Assembly: GCA_026419785.1 (NCBI GenBank)
Contig: JAODTK010005232.1
Location: forward strand, 203,983-267,982
DNA from: Sclerodactyla briareus
Taxonomy: Eukaryota > Echinodermata > Holothuroidea > Dendrochirotida > Sclerodactylidae
Direction: 5' to 3'
DNA: 64,000 bases
In this document: positions 1 to 11,459 of the stretch, one piece after another
How positions within the stretch are numbered: position 1 is the first letter of the stretch
Layout of the letters: the number at the start of each line of letters is the position of its first letter
Notes under the pieces: generated by a model
Databases searched by the model: none
The model's input: only the letters and a program-made list of their open reading frames with translations
What the model was told of the DNA's origin: nothing
Position numbers and translations under genes: made by a program

Positions 1-1340
1 GTGGGGAAGAAAGTTCTTCACATACCCTATTTCCGAACATACCCTGATCAACTTCCAACTCTGTGTGGACAACATGGGGTTAGGGGGCAAGTCGTCATGG
101 CCTTGACGTAATCACTATACATGTCATACCTGGGACTGAAATATTGAGAAAAACTGGCAGTGTGGCTCCACATGCCTATGGAGTAGGCTAGAAAATCCTG
201 TGCCAAAAAAGCCTACTGCATAGTATGCTATTTAATCCTGCTCATGAGAAATCATTCAAAGGAAAGAATCAAGAAGCCATTCCGTGGTGCAAGCTTTTTG
301 TCAGCTTTGATTACAATTGGGAATGTGACAAGCAACATACCAACATCAGTGGGCAGGCAGGGCACACAATAGGTGCCAAGACGGATCAATGGGTACACTT
401 CCATTGTTTGTCACCGTACCATTGGGGAATGTAAGCAGTGCTTACGGGTCCGTTATGTTTTGGCCAAAGCGTCAGTGCTACACCCATCTCGGGGATACAT
501 GTGGGGCGTTTAACCTCAGCTGCGGTCCTTGGGCTAGAAACTACAGTATCGTGCCCTCCACCCCCTGCTATTTGGTAGCTGTGTACCAGCAAGTTTCATG
601 CTTTCTTAAGCTTACTGCCTTGCATATCTGTGCAACAGTGCAGGTGATACACTCTCATTATCTGGAGGTATTCATACCGATACCAGCTCCGCTCAGCTCT
701 TGGATGCTTTGACAAAAAAAAAAAAACTTATCACAGACGCATAGCAGCTGTGATCACGAAGTGTTGCATACAGGGATAATGTTACAGGACCCACCAATGT
801 CCACGAACGGTCAGAGGTTCTGACCCCATTGAAATTTAATATATTGCTGAAAGATTTCCTCCCGTTTCAAGGAATTAGGTGTATACCGCAGTCACACTCA
901 GTCTTGCACATGGTTTTTTGGGAGAAATTCAATGGCAGCCTGATCATGCCACAAATAATGAAATGTAATCACAAATATAACACCAGTAGGCAAGCAGCAT
1001 CTATACAAAATCCAGACGTTGAAATGAATAGAGACAGCAATATCTTATGAAATTATTGTATGCACAGGTATACTAAAAATAAGCTATCTATACAGAGTGC
1101 TTTTCCATGCGGGATACAATGTAGACTGTAACAGAGAGTGCAATGGCACCGTAGCTCACTTATCATTTGTACCAGTTGGTGTAGGAAATGTGCATAAGTT
1201 TTAAAAGTTCCCTTACATGATCTCCGACATAATATGTATCATCATCAAGAACAGGCTTATATATGTCAAGTACCAACTCTCATGATTATCCAAAACTCTT
1301 TGTAGAACAGCAGCTTCACAAGTGTTCTAATAAAATGGAT
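1..1340. other. No gene recognised
   Basis: I see only short overlapping open frames on both strands and a short A run near 714-726. No domain, RNA gene or repeat could be supported. Confidence 0.5.
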
Positions 1341-2640
1341 TAGAAGTCGCTTGACCATTGAACAAAATGCCTGAAATTGGCCCCTAGATGGCCTCTGACC
1401 TCACATTCCTGCAACACTCCATAGTGACCATTGGTCAATGGTACATTAACCACAATTCTAAATCATCTTTCTATTCTGACTATTACAGTAGAAGGCAGCT
1501 GATTGACCGCATGTGCCATAGGTCACCGATTATACTGACCGAGTTTCGTGCATATTTGATTTGAACAGTAGGGTAGCCACTTGACTGTTAGGAAAAAACG
1601 CCAGAAATGATCCTTGACCTCAAATTCCTGAATAGTATGTACTATTGGTCAATGATAATACTGACCACCTATCATGATCATCCAATTCAATCTTGTGGGT
1701 GAAGAATCATCTGATTTTTGACTCCCCCAAATGACCCTCTTTTGGCCAAATGATCCCTAATGACTTTGACCTCAAATTCTGACACACCCCAAAGTTACCA
1801 CTGGTCAATGATCAGACTGACCAATTTTTATGATCGGCCGATCTGTCCCATAGAGAAGGAAGCCGCTTGACCGTTTGAACAAAATGCCAAAAATTGACCC
1901 TATACGACCTTTGACCTCAGATTCCGAACACCTGTATGTCCATTGGACATGATAATGTTGACCACCTAACAGTGTATCCAATTCAATCTCTGGGAGGAGA
2001 AGCTTTTGTTTGTTTAACATAAAAAATGAGCTTTTTGGGCAAAATGATCCCTAATTACCTTTGACCTCGAACTCCTGAACATTCCGTAGGGAATATTTCA
2101 CCGATAATACTGCCCAAATTTCATGAGCAACCGATTTGAACTGTAGGAGAAGAAGCCGCTTGAGAACAAGCAAAACCGTTTGAACGAAATGACCAAAAAT
2201 TGGACCCTAGATGACCTTTGATCCCAATTCCTAACCCCCCCCATATGGACCACTTGGGTCAATGTATACAGACCAACGATCACATCATCCAATCATTGTA
2301 GGAGGTGAAGCATTTTGTTTGTTTTACCAGAAAAATCATCTTTTTTCGTCCCAAATGACTCCTGACGCCTTTGACCTCAAATCCCGGTAACACCCTGTAT
2401 GAAACATTGGTCACGCGAATACTGACCCGGTTTCATGAAACCGATTTTGAACAGTAGAAAGATGTATTTGCAGTTTTTCGCAAATGGCTGAATTGACCCC
2501 TAATGATCTTTGACCTCGACTCCCTGACAGCCCGGATGCCCCTTCATTCAGGATCAGTGTGCCCAGTTTCATCATGATCCACCATACACCGGTAGAGAGT
2601 AGCAATTTTAATCAATTGTTGACAGATAGAATGCGATCAC
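1340..2640. repeat. ~150-bp tandem array A
   Basis: A degenerate phrase ending in GACCTTTGACCTC recurs near 1391, 1610, 1765, 1908, 2055, 2213, 2363 and 2505, spacing about 142-158 bp after the first, partly collapsed interval. Each unit continues with a phrase like ATTGGTCAATGATAAT, then ACTGACC, then CATGATCATCCAAT. Two unit types seem to alternate, one with CGTTTGAACAAAATG and one with TTTTGTTTGTTTAAC, so the higher-order unit may be about 300 bp. Units differ by many substitutions and indels, so the array is old. Open frames across it are short and not conserved between units, so it is taken as non-coding. Confidence 0.85.
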
Positions 2641-2642
2641 AA

Positions 2643-2673
2643 TAGCTCACCCAGCACATGCGGGGGTGAGCTA
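2643..2673. other. Perfect 10-bp stem-loop next to array A
   Basis: TAGCTCACCC at 2643-2652 is exactly reverse-complementary to GGGTGAGCTA at 2664-2673, with an 11-nt loop. It lies directly after the last array unit. A tandem array closed by a short stem-loop is the layout of Helentron-associated elements (HINE/pearl), which is an inference here. Confidence 0.75.
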
Positions 2674-5159
2674 AAAGGATGATACGAAGTAATTAGGTCC
2701 ATGTTATTAATCGCGTAAGAAATGCCTCTTGTATTGATGATACCGGTGAAAGACTACACAGCTCACAGGTTCTATCTTGCCAAGCCAATAACTGGAAGTG
2801 ACTTTCCAGTTGTAGCCCCCGGGAACATTGTACTCCAAACTTTGCTTCACACAAATGTCCCCCTGTCCAGTTATCATCTCCCCCAAAAAACACAATATTT
2901 GTTCTCGTTTTTAAACAGTCATAAGCAAAACGGTGACACATTAATGAAAATTTTTATTGAGAAACAATGCACGTTACTGTGGCATTGATAATCATTAGCC
3001 TAACTCGTTTAAAGGGATGTAATTTTCCTGAACGCCAGCGCCCAGTGATGCATTTTCAACTCCTGATCGTAAACATGTAATACATTAAGTGCACTTTATA
3101 GTAGTGTTCATTTCAACACTAATTCTAGAGTTTTACTATGCACATCCTGTTTTCACCCAACTACACCGAGTCTCATGTACATGGAATTTCAATGTAGGAC
3201 TGCTACAATAAAAATATATATTGTTCAACTCCTACTGCATTCCAGAGCAACTCGAGAGATTATAATTAGTTATGCAATCATGCAATATCGACACCCCTGT
3301 ACTTCAAAGATTCATAAACAACCATCTCCAAGTAGTAATTTTCTGAAGGTTTGCCAACAAGGCTTTATCTATATATGACCAAGTCCTGGATCATGTAATA
3401 CAGTACACATACCTATCATATTGTTTCGTGCCATGTTTTTTGGACGCCTTCTAATTTCCCATATTCAGGGGTTTAAACGGTCTCAATGCTGAAGCCTCTT
3501 CCAAGCCATTCCCGAACTAACAAATGCATAGAAATTCTGTCCAATTTATTAATACATTTGCTCTGTCTCCAGCTGAGCAGCACTGAAAAAGTGAACAATA
3601 TATACTATAGTCAATTTGTATGACCCACCCTGTACCTTGGAGGATTCTAACAACCATCTTTGGATGTTTGCCACCAAAAGGCTACATACAACTTGGGCAT
3701 GTGTATGTGTCTTTGTCTGTATTTGTTGAGACCGGGTATTGATCAGAGCCCACTTCGGTTGATTTCTTGTAGGTACCAGTTCAACAAAATTTTGTAGGGT
3801 GTTTTAATTAATTGTACAACTTGCGGTTTGTTGTGACGTCATTTTTGTCCCCCCTGCAAGTCCTAAATATATCCTTTTCAGGCAATTACAACCACAAACT
3901 GATTTTTCTTGCTCAGTCAACTCACTCCAGAATACCCCCCTCTGAGAAATCTCATGTCTTTACTCTAACTTGAGTGTTTGAAATTCAAGCAGGTGCAGTA
4001 ATTTTCCAATACATAGAATAACCGTATTAACTTTGCATGTTCCATTTCCTATTGAGCATTCATAATTCAGGATTCTTATTTCAGTTCCATTCCTGAATAA
4101 TTTGGAATATTTAGAGCCCATATGGGTGTCCTATCCGTGCCACTCCACTTCTCTGAGGGCGACTATTGGCAGTCTTATCGTGTATCAACTATACAAAGCT
4201 TTGATTTCACATGATCCACAATGGCATCTGGGATGCAGTCAAAAATTCGGCCCAAAGTTCATAGCATTAGTCGCACACACAGACAACATCTTCAAGGAAT
4301 CATGATCAGGCAAGCAGCCTCAATGGATATGGATTTCCTACTATTATAGGATGGAGTGTGTGTGCCTCGAGCTCTATCCAACCTATTCTGTATCCAGTTG
4401 AGCCTGAATACTTTTGTGCACAATATGCTTCTCCGGCTTCGCTCAAACATCTCCATCGTTGGGAGATGCCAGCATTAAAAGGCCTTCCAGTCTTTGTTAG
4501 CTAGTCTAGGCCAATGGATTCCAAATTCCTGGGTGACCTGACAAAATGTGCATATCCAGAACCTGGGCGATTCAGAACTTTCCTCTGTTAATTTCTGCTT
4601 ACGAGCCTTGTTCTGTTGTTGGGAGGGTGACTGGGTTATGGGTCCCCTCTCTTTGAAGAAATAGTCTTTACATGTTCCGGATATCAGGAAAGTGCAGATG
4701 CACAAAACTGCGTTGTTCTAGCAGTCCAATTGCCAGCAAGTACTTGAAATCGGGTGAAGGGATCTGCCACATACGCCGAACAAAAGTTGAAACTAACAAT
4801 GGGCACTTCCTTGAACTCGCTATGGAGAAAATTGCTGGTGGTTATCCAATACACATGAGAATTGTTGGTCAATATTATGAATCTTAAGACTGTAATGCTT
4901 CGCGACTGGGTAGCGTGACATCAACAACACATGAATTGTACTGCTCCAACACCAGCACAAATTCCTGTTTAGTTTTACAACTTAGGGCTTTCATGTTGAA
5001 GATGAAACCTTGCCAACAAGGGAATGCAGGGTTTCCATTAACCCGGTATTCCGGGTCCGACGCACGGGATTATTCCCAGGGACGCACAAGTATTCAGACC
5101 GCGCGTCCCTGGACGAAAAAAAAACAAAAAAAACGTCTTTGAACATCGACGCACCACGA
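2674..5159. other. No gene recognised
   Basis: This stretch holds only short unlinked open frames on both strands (longest about 90 codons). I see no domain, tRNA or repeat array. A run of A with codons for Lys near 5116-5140 makes a low-complexity open frame. Confidence 0.45.
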
Positions 5160-5945
5160 TACGTCACTAATAGTCGCCAACATATTCGTCCCAAGCAAGC
5201 AAGTCAATACTATCCGATTCCATCTTTTCATTTCATGCATATGTTTGGGCACCGGCGAAGCAAACCAAAATATTATATGCAAGCGTTTGAAAGGCGCGGA
5301 AGTTCCGATACTCGTGTCACGCAGAGTAGCACGCGGATGCCAGACAGCGGTATTGCGCAGTTGCGAGTGCATACACCATACACAAAAAAAAACTATGGTA
5401 GTAGTGTGTGTACAAATGTAGTGACTGTCACTTCACATCACTCGATCAAGGAGGACGATAGGGTAGCCAGCCTGGACTACTGTAAAAGATTGCTAGAAGT
5501 TCAATGGCGCGGGGTGGGGTTTGCCAAAGTGCATATGGGTAAGTGGAGTAAGTGAAATAGATTCGATCATCTCAGCTCTCCGGCTCCAACACATAACGTC
5601 CACGGGTTTTGGGCATTGGCGCGTGTGATCATGGCCAAAACAGCGAGCGGTGGTTTAGCGATCGCTGCGAAAAAATGCATGGGGCATGTGGACTCGTAGC
5701 CGTCCTACGGTCAATCGATGGCCATGAACAAATGGATTGATCCACCCAATTTCTCACTGGATACAACGAGTAATATCAGGTTTTAGCAATGATTTTTAGC
5801 ACATTAAATTCAAATTCCAGGGCCATGTCTTGCTTCGGATCAATGCCATATCGAGGCGATGGTTATGCGTAGCATACATGTACGGCAATTCGGAGTTTTG
5901 AGTTGTCCCAGGTAATAGCACGATGGGCCAGCATATAGTTATGCT
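5160..5945 (+). repeat. Direct repeat, copy 1
   Basis: This segment aligns, with many indels, to 7870-8500 in the same orientation. Shared landmarks in order are CATGCATA, GTGCATACACC, GTGTGTAC, GATCATCTC, TTTCTCACTGG, TTTTAGCA, TTCCAGG, TTGCTTCG and CAGCATATA. The copies are strongly diverged (my rough impression is about a quarter of positions). An open frame of 181 codons on the plus strand overlaps it but is not kept in copy 2. It could be an old segmental duplication or a pair of terminal repeats around 5946-7869. Confidence 0.7.
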
Positions 5946-6049
5946 ACGGGGCTGGGAGAAAGAGGGGGGTTTTTTTGAATATGGGAGGGACTCCAGCGCG
6001 GGATATTTGTAGTTGGATTTGCGGCTTACTCCCATACTCGTTGGCATCC

Positions 6050-6712
6050 CTATGTTCCGACCTTCCGATGTAACGACTTATGTATTGAAACATATAGATC
6101 GGAGCCTAGAGATGTATTTTCATTTGAAAACGTCTCAATGTTCCGACCGTATGAAAGTAAAAAACACATAATGTAAATCATAGTTAAGTAATAAGCGGCA
6201 TTTGCTGTGATGATTTGTGCATTGTAACTAAATAAAGCCTTTTGCATATTAATGTAGGCGTATGTCTCCCAGTGTACTCTTTTCTTATTTTGCACAAAAC
6301 ATATTTGTTCAAGTGGGCTCCTCCAACTAGTGGACTCTTGAAATTGGCTGGTACTCTTGGCTTTTTGTGCTGCGAGTCCCGAGACTCTTGGCATATTCAG
6401 ACCTAACGGAAACTCTGGAATGAAATCAATGTTGACGGCATGACTGGAGTTTGGCTGATAGGTTCTGCGTGCAGTTTCTACGATGATGTCAAGACGTTCA
6501 CTTTGTACCCATTCCAGGAATGCCTTTCCTGCTTCTCGCTTACCCTCATCACCATGCTTGAAGTATCTATGAGGCGCTTTTGCTAACTCGGTATCTATGA
6601 AAAAGAATGCTGTAAATGGGATCTTGTGTTGATAGCTACCTACGTTGGAAAAAGTATGGAGTGATGCGGGATCCTCATGACTAATTAACAAATAGCTTAT
6701 GGAATACATCAA
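6050..6712 (-). CDS. Unrecognised 220-codon ORF
   Basis: This is the longest uninterrupted frame in the window. The middle of the product reads like ordinary coding sequence, with acidic and basic residues mixed (for example HRYFKHGDEGKREAGKAF then LEWVQSERLDIIVETARRTY), while the first ~30 and last ~60 residues look less protein-like. I recognise no domain and see no signal peptide; a weak hydrophobic patch lies near residues 165-185. A second minus-strand frame at 7074-7307 has a similar IPF...F.ID...A stretch. It may be an exon, a degraded element gene, or chance. The choice of start Met is arbitrary. Confidence 0.4.
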   Translation of the reverse strand: MMYSISYLLISHEDPASLHTFSNVGSYQHKIPFTAFFFIDTELAKAPHRYFKHGDEGKREAGKAFLEWVQSERLDIIVETARRTYQPNSSHAVNIDFIPEFPLGLNMPRVSGLAAQKAKSTSQFQESTSWRSPLEQICFVQNKKRVHWETYAYINMQKALFSYNAQIITANAAYYLTMIYIMCFLLSYGRNIETFSNENTSLGSDLYVSIHKSLHRKVGT

Positions 6713-7073
6713 GATGTTTGACCAGTTTCAGGATTTCATCTTCTTGCAATCCCCACAAATAGTCCCTCTGGGTTTACAGAACCAGGAGGGCACTGTGGTT
6801 TTTGGTATTGGATCTGGGTCGGATTTTCTGAGCAGAAAAATCGCTTTTCGCAAAATGAGTCCAATAGCAGTTTCCAATTCATATTCGAAGACCTGTGCCG
6901 GCCAATCAGTGCTTTCCGTACAAACTCAATTACAAAACATCATTGGGACATTGAGGTAGTTAGAGCAACTCCTTTCAGCGTGGTGGAAAATGTCTATTAG
7001 AATTGGGCTCCAAAAGAAGGTTCTAGCATCCCATTTGTTCAGTGTTGAGTTTCTCCTTCCTGACCCATCTGGT

Positions 7074-7307
7074 TTATATCCAGCCTATCCGCTTTGTACA
7101 CCATTCTACTGACCATATTCGCCTTGACTGATTGAAAGCCTGTCTATTTCCTGCTTGAGTCTTCCTATCCTGTCCCATTTTTGCCCAATCGAAACAATAT
7201 CTTTCACCTCCTTGTTTGAGCTTCTCAGCAATTTGTGTTGTAGCATGGTCTATGCAGAAGGTAATGTGAGCAAATGGAATAGAAGGCAGGAGCGAGTTTG
7301 GCACCAT
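7074..7307 (-). CDS. Unrecognised ORF, possible relative of the 6.05-6.71 kb ORF
   Basis: The 77-codon product contains IPFAHITFCIDHATTQIAEK followed by a Gly-Gly-Glu and a polar region. The upstream ORF has IPFTAFFFIDTELAKAP at the matching place. DNA around the ID codons is also similar (TCTATGCAGAAGG here against TCTATGAAAAAGA). I infer these may be diverged copies of one unit or two exons of one family, but I cannot name it. Both lie between the direct repeats at 5160-5945 and 7870-8500. Confidence 0.3.
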   Translation of the reverse strand: MVPNSLLPSIPFAHITFCIDHATTQIAEKLKQGGERYCFDWAKMGQDRKTQAGNRQAFNQSRRIWSVEWCTKRIGWI

Positions 7308-7689
7308 CCTATCATTTTTTTTATTTAAGGTTCAGATCTAAAAGCCAGTCCTTTGGCCAGTCTTTGTTTGGTCGTCATGGTGTCCATGGAATACAACTGG
7401 TCCCAGGATTGCTCTGCCCCCTTGGGGAAAGCAGCTTGATTTTTACGTCAGTGAACCGGCCAATCGGCCAGTTCACTTGTCCACCGTTCAAGGGGCTTGA
7501 AATTCTAATGGGGCAAGTGGGCCCCAGATGGGGCCACCGGCTGGCCTCCAAAAAACTGAGGTTAACTTATGACAACATGAGTGCCCTCTTTCCTCCCACA
7601 GTGCTAGCCCAGAAAAACTCTGAGTGTTTTTTTTAAGCCCAGTGATGCCCTACTCTGGCCCATCCAGGCCCACAGGGTCTGCCCTGGCC

Positions 7690-7810
7690 CATGTCAAACC
7701 AGATGGAACTAGTGTTCAAACGAATTACGCCAATATCGGATGTTACCGATTCACTGATTTTTCCATAATCGGTTCCGAATCGATACTGATATTCAAGTCA
7801 GCACATTAAT
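7690..7810. repeat. Inverted mate of 9410-9545
   Basis: The word GTGTTCAAACGAATTA followed by repeated ATCGG and GATTC words matches the reverse complement of 9410-9500, where TAATCGTTTGAACAC follows many CGATTCCGAT words. The flanks of both hold TGGGCC and CCTGG words. This looks like two ends, or two copies, of one short inverted element. Confidence 0.5.
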
Positions 7811-7869
7811 TTCACATGCCATTGCACTTAACGTAAGGCAACTCCCTGAGTTAAATCCCATCATAGACC

Positions 7870-8500
7870 CACAGGTAGTCATAATTCGCTTTAGTTTCCA
7901 TCAATACTAAGATTCCATCCTGTTATTGCATGCATAGGTTGGTTCCCGGTGGAGGAACAAAATAATATACGCCAGCTTCAAATGGATTCGTAAGCTCCAA
8001 TACTCTTGTGAATATCACGAAGTCGATACGCGCTGCCAGCGCAACAAGAACCTGAAAGACACTTTTCCGTGCATACACCGTACACAACTGACAACAGTGT
8101 GTATGTGTGTACACATTGTAGTGCGGTAACCTCACCGTTCGATCATCTCTCCGCACACTGTTAACATCAATGGGGTTTTTGCATTGGCCCTGTGATTAAG
8201 ATCGAAACACTGAGCGGTAGCGGTCGCCGATTCACTAAAATGTTCCTGTGGCCCTTGTGACTCGCGTAGACCTACGTTACTCAATGCCATGAATTGTTTA
8301 ATTCACGAATTTCTCACTGGTACACCGATGAATTATTAGTTTTCGCATGATTTTAGCATTCACATCACATTCCAGGCCGTGTTTTGCTTCGTTCTCCATG
8401 CCAAATCGGGCAAGGGTTGTGTATCAATGCCATTCGTAGTTGAGTGTGTCTCGTGTCATATGTGCATGAATCAACGCGATGCACAGCATATACCTTTTAT
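7870..8500 (+). repeat. Direct repeat, copy 2
   Basis: Same family and orientation as 5160-5945, about 150 bp shorter through small deletions. It keeps the GTGCATACACC, GTGTGTAC, GATCATCTC, TTTCTCACTGG and CAGCATATA landmarks in order. No coding is supported. Confidence 0.7.
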
Positions 8501-9409
8501 GTACTGCTGAATTACAATCGTTTTTTGTGAGTTTTATTTATCGGGGAGGGCGGGTTTCTGAGGGGGGGGAATGCCCATCGCTTGTGAAATTGCAAGGCAT
8601 TTTTACTTCAAAAACCGGTGTGATTGGACGAGTGACCGAGTCTGTCGGCAAATTGGCAAAAGGGGAATAAGGTGTTAGCGTTCGACATTTTTTTTTCCAT
8701 GAGACTGACAGTTCGTTGAAAGTTTTTGGTTCTGTCCTATATTCCCGATGATCATAAAAAAATTCAAAGAGCCATTTTGGCTGAAAACTTAGAAAAATTT
8801 CCCAATGAAACGCGGTTCTAGGCGGTAAATCATGCGAGCGGCAGAGCTACATAATCAAGGCGAGAGAATAGAGGGCACCCCCACTTTTTTTTAGATCGGA
8901 AAATTCAGGCAGGCACTACCAAACTCTGGGGCTCTGTGCCCCTACCAACTTGGGCACAGAATAACTTAATCTGGTAGAGATAACCTAAGTGGAAAGAAGA
9001 ATTACTAAATGGCCGAAACTTTCCGATCAATTGCACCATGAAGTGTCAAAACTATTGGGTATTTAGTGGGTATTTATGGTCTGCTTCATGTACTCCCTAA
9101 CTGCAGTAAAATTCGGGCATTGTTTATTAATCGGGCCAAATTTTCGGCTTCCAAATTGAAATGGTCTCGCGTACGTGGTGAGCGGGGGGGGTCTGGTGAT
9201 TCAGAACGCCCTATTTCACTGAAAATATTGCAACCAGATTGCATCTGTAGGATGGTCAATATTCAAAATTCAAAAGGGGAGGGGACTCCCTCCCCCATAT
9301 CATTCACCATTGGCCAGTTCCGTTGGCTAAAACTTTCTCTCACCCCCCAACATCACCTTGAGTACTACCCTGCCCATGTGTTATTGGGTTAACGTTCTCG
9401 TGATCGAAC
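8501..9409. other. No gene recognised
   Basis: Short G runs (near 8560 and 9184) and T runs (near 8688) are present. A plus-strand frame of 108 codons at 9066-9392 has no recognisable content. Confidence 0.45.
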
Positions 9410-9545
9410 TAGATGAGCAATTTACGATTCCGATACCGATTCCGATTATGCATATCGGCGCCGATTCCGATAATCGTTTGAACACTATATGGAACCCAAC
9501 TGGGCCTCAAGCTGGGCTTGCCTTGCTGGGTTGTTAACGTTAAAC
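9410..9545. repeat. CGATTCCGAT-rich repeat, inverted mate of 7690-7810
   Basis: Three or more CGATTCCGATA-like words surround ATGCATATCGGCGCC, giving a strongly self-complementary segment, followed by TAATCGTTTGAACAC, the reverse complement of the word at 7711-7726. Confidence 0.55.
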
Positions 9546-11459
9546 TATGCCTAGTTAAATGCCCGATTGCCTAGCCTAAATGATGTTGTGATATATATTG
9601 CCGACTAGCCTACCAACACTATCCAGATTCAGAAGAGGACTAAGTTGTGAGTTTTTGCGCCTGACTTGACGCAGTTTTTCGGGCCTGGATGCGATCAGTC
9701 CTATCAACCACGCCTAATGTTATCGCTGCCCCCACTCTTTTCATTCACAGCGATTAAATGCGAGTAGCCTAACACCTCATTTCATTTCCATGGAGAGGAT
9801 AAACAAACTGACTCAGCGCGAATTGGTTTCCCCTACAAACACCTTTGGGCTCGTGAATTCATACCGAGGAAATATCAGAATACCTTTTTGCTGAGATACA
9901 CAAACATGGCGAATATATTACCCTGAGACAGTGACAGACTAGCACTTATCACAGAAAATCATTATCGGCTCAGCTTTTCGGATACCGTAACGACGACGGA
10001 TCGGAGGAATGTTTTCTTCAAGTTGGCGACATAATCGCTCGTCAAAGCTATGCACTTGCATGCACAAGGTGCGAACAAAACCAGCCAACAACAGTAGCGA
10101 ACAGCAAACTGAGGTGAATAAACCGAACGTCAAACATTAACATTACGAAATGAACTCAATATGATAGTAAACACTGTACGATTTGGAATGTTTGACTACC
10201 TGCTGAGAACCCGTGGTTTGGGGGTATTGGAAGAATGATGGTTCCTTATTTGATTACATTGAAGGTACAGCGTGAATCAGACAGTTGTCTTGAAAAAAAA
10301 AACTCGACTTCATAGGGGACCCCAAATAATGTGTTTTTTGTAAAGATATAGACTATAAAGCGATAAAATTTGAAACGTATTGCGAGAATCACGGTGAGGA
10401 ACTACTTCTAGATTTCTGTCTGTGGTAATTCACCTCCCATCCATTTTAGGAACCGCAATAATGTGGAGTAGCTAGAACCAAACCTATGGGCATTGTTGAT
10501 TAGCGATTTTCCTCACTTCATTTGGGGAAAACTCTAATGCGGAAAAATCTAACTCTAATTATTTCAAGACGGCAGTTTGTATTTGCATTACTTCCCCGCA
10601 ATTGCTCTAACGAGCTTGTGCACCCTGGAATTCATAGACAATGCGTCCCTTGTGCCGTTGTATATTTCAGTCGCGATTCACACTCTGAGAGTTGCACTGA
10701 TGACTCTAAAAGAGCGAAACCGGACTGTCTGCAGAGTGAATTTATCATTATAAATTGATAAGATAATTGAATAATAGGGCTCTAACCCTCAATTTTGCAT
10801 CTGCCGGTGCCTATTGATTCCCTTCTGCTCGAGTAGCGAGGTCTCTCTCGTTGTACTACAACCTACTTCCCACTCCGAACTCTAATTGATACTTGCAACT
10901 GTAGAGGTCGTGCTAGCTCAACTCCATTTCACTTTTTGACCTCTCTTGAACCTTGAACCACATGACTCTCAACTGGCACAAAACCACCGGATGGTTTCCC
11001 AAGTACCTCCCTCTCGTCAACCTACATGCCTACTTTGCCGTTCATTGTGTTGTTTTGTAATCTCTCGATAGCGTGCGTGCATCTGAATGTTGACCTCGCC
11101 GGACCTCCCTCCGACGAATGCCTGCGCTACTCAAGTACCTGGGCACCGTTTGCACCAGGAATAAACACGGCACACAGTGGACACACAGACACTTACACAC
11201 GCACACAACACCCACTCATACACATATTACTGTTCCAAGCCACGCCAGTTAGCTCGATTCAAAAAAAAAAATCTTAAAAAACGAGCACGCATGTTATCGC
11301 AAATACCCTTTTGGCATGTGGAAAAACAAGGCTACCTGCCATCGCCCTAGACACTACTCTGAGACTTCCATTGGTCGCCCTCACGACAAGAATGAAAATC
11401 GTCGCCAATGGCTGCCGTTTCGAATAGCGCACATGCACTAAAAAACTATAAGAGTCGAG
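9546..11459. other. No gene recognised
   Basis: Only short frames without recognisable domains. There is a CA-rich stretch around 11170-11225 and an A run at 11262-11271. Confidence 0.45.

Noticed and set aside
1340..2640. CRISPR-like array
   Set aside because: The repeat unit is ~150 bp and degenerate, with no short identical repeats and unique spacers, and the DNA is animal-like.
5010..5555. 181-codon plus-strand ORF
   Set aside because: It overlaps the direct repeat, starts in a low-complexity Lys stretch, and the frame is not kept in the second repeat copy.
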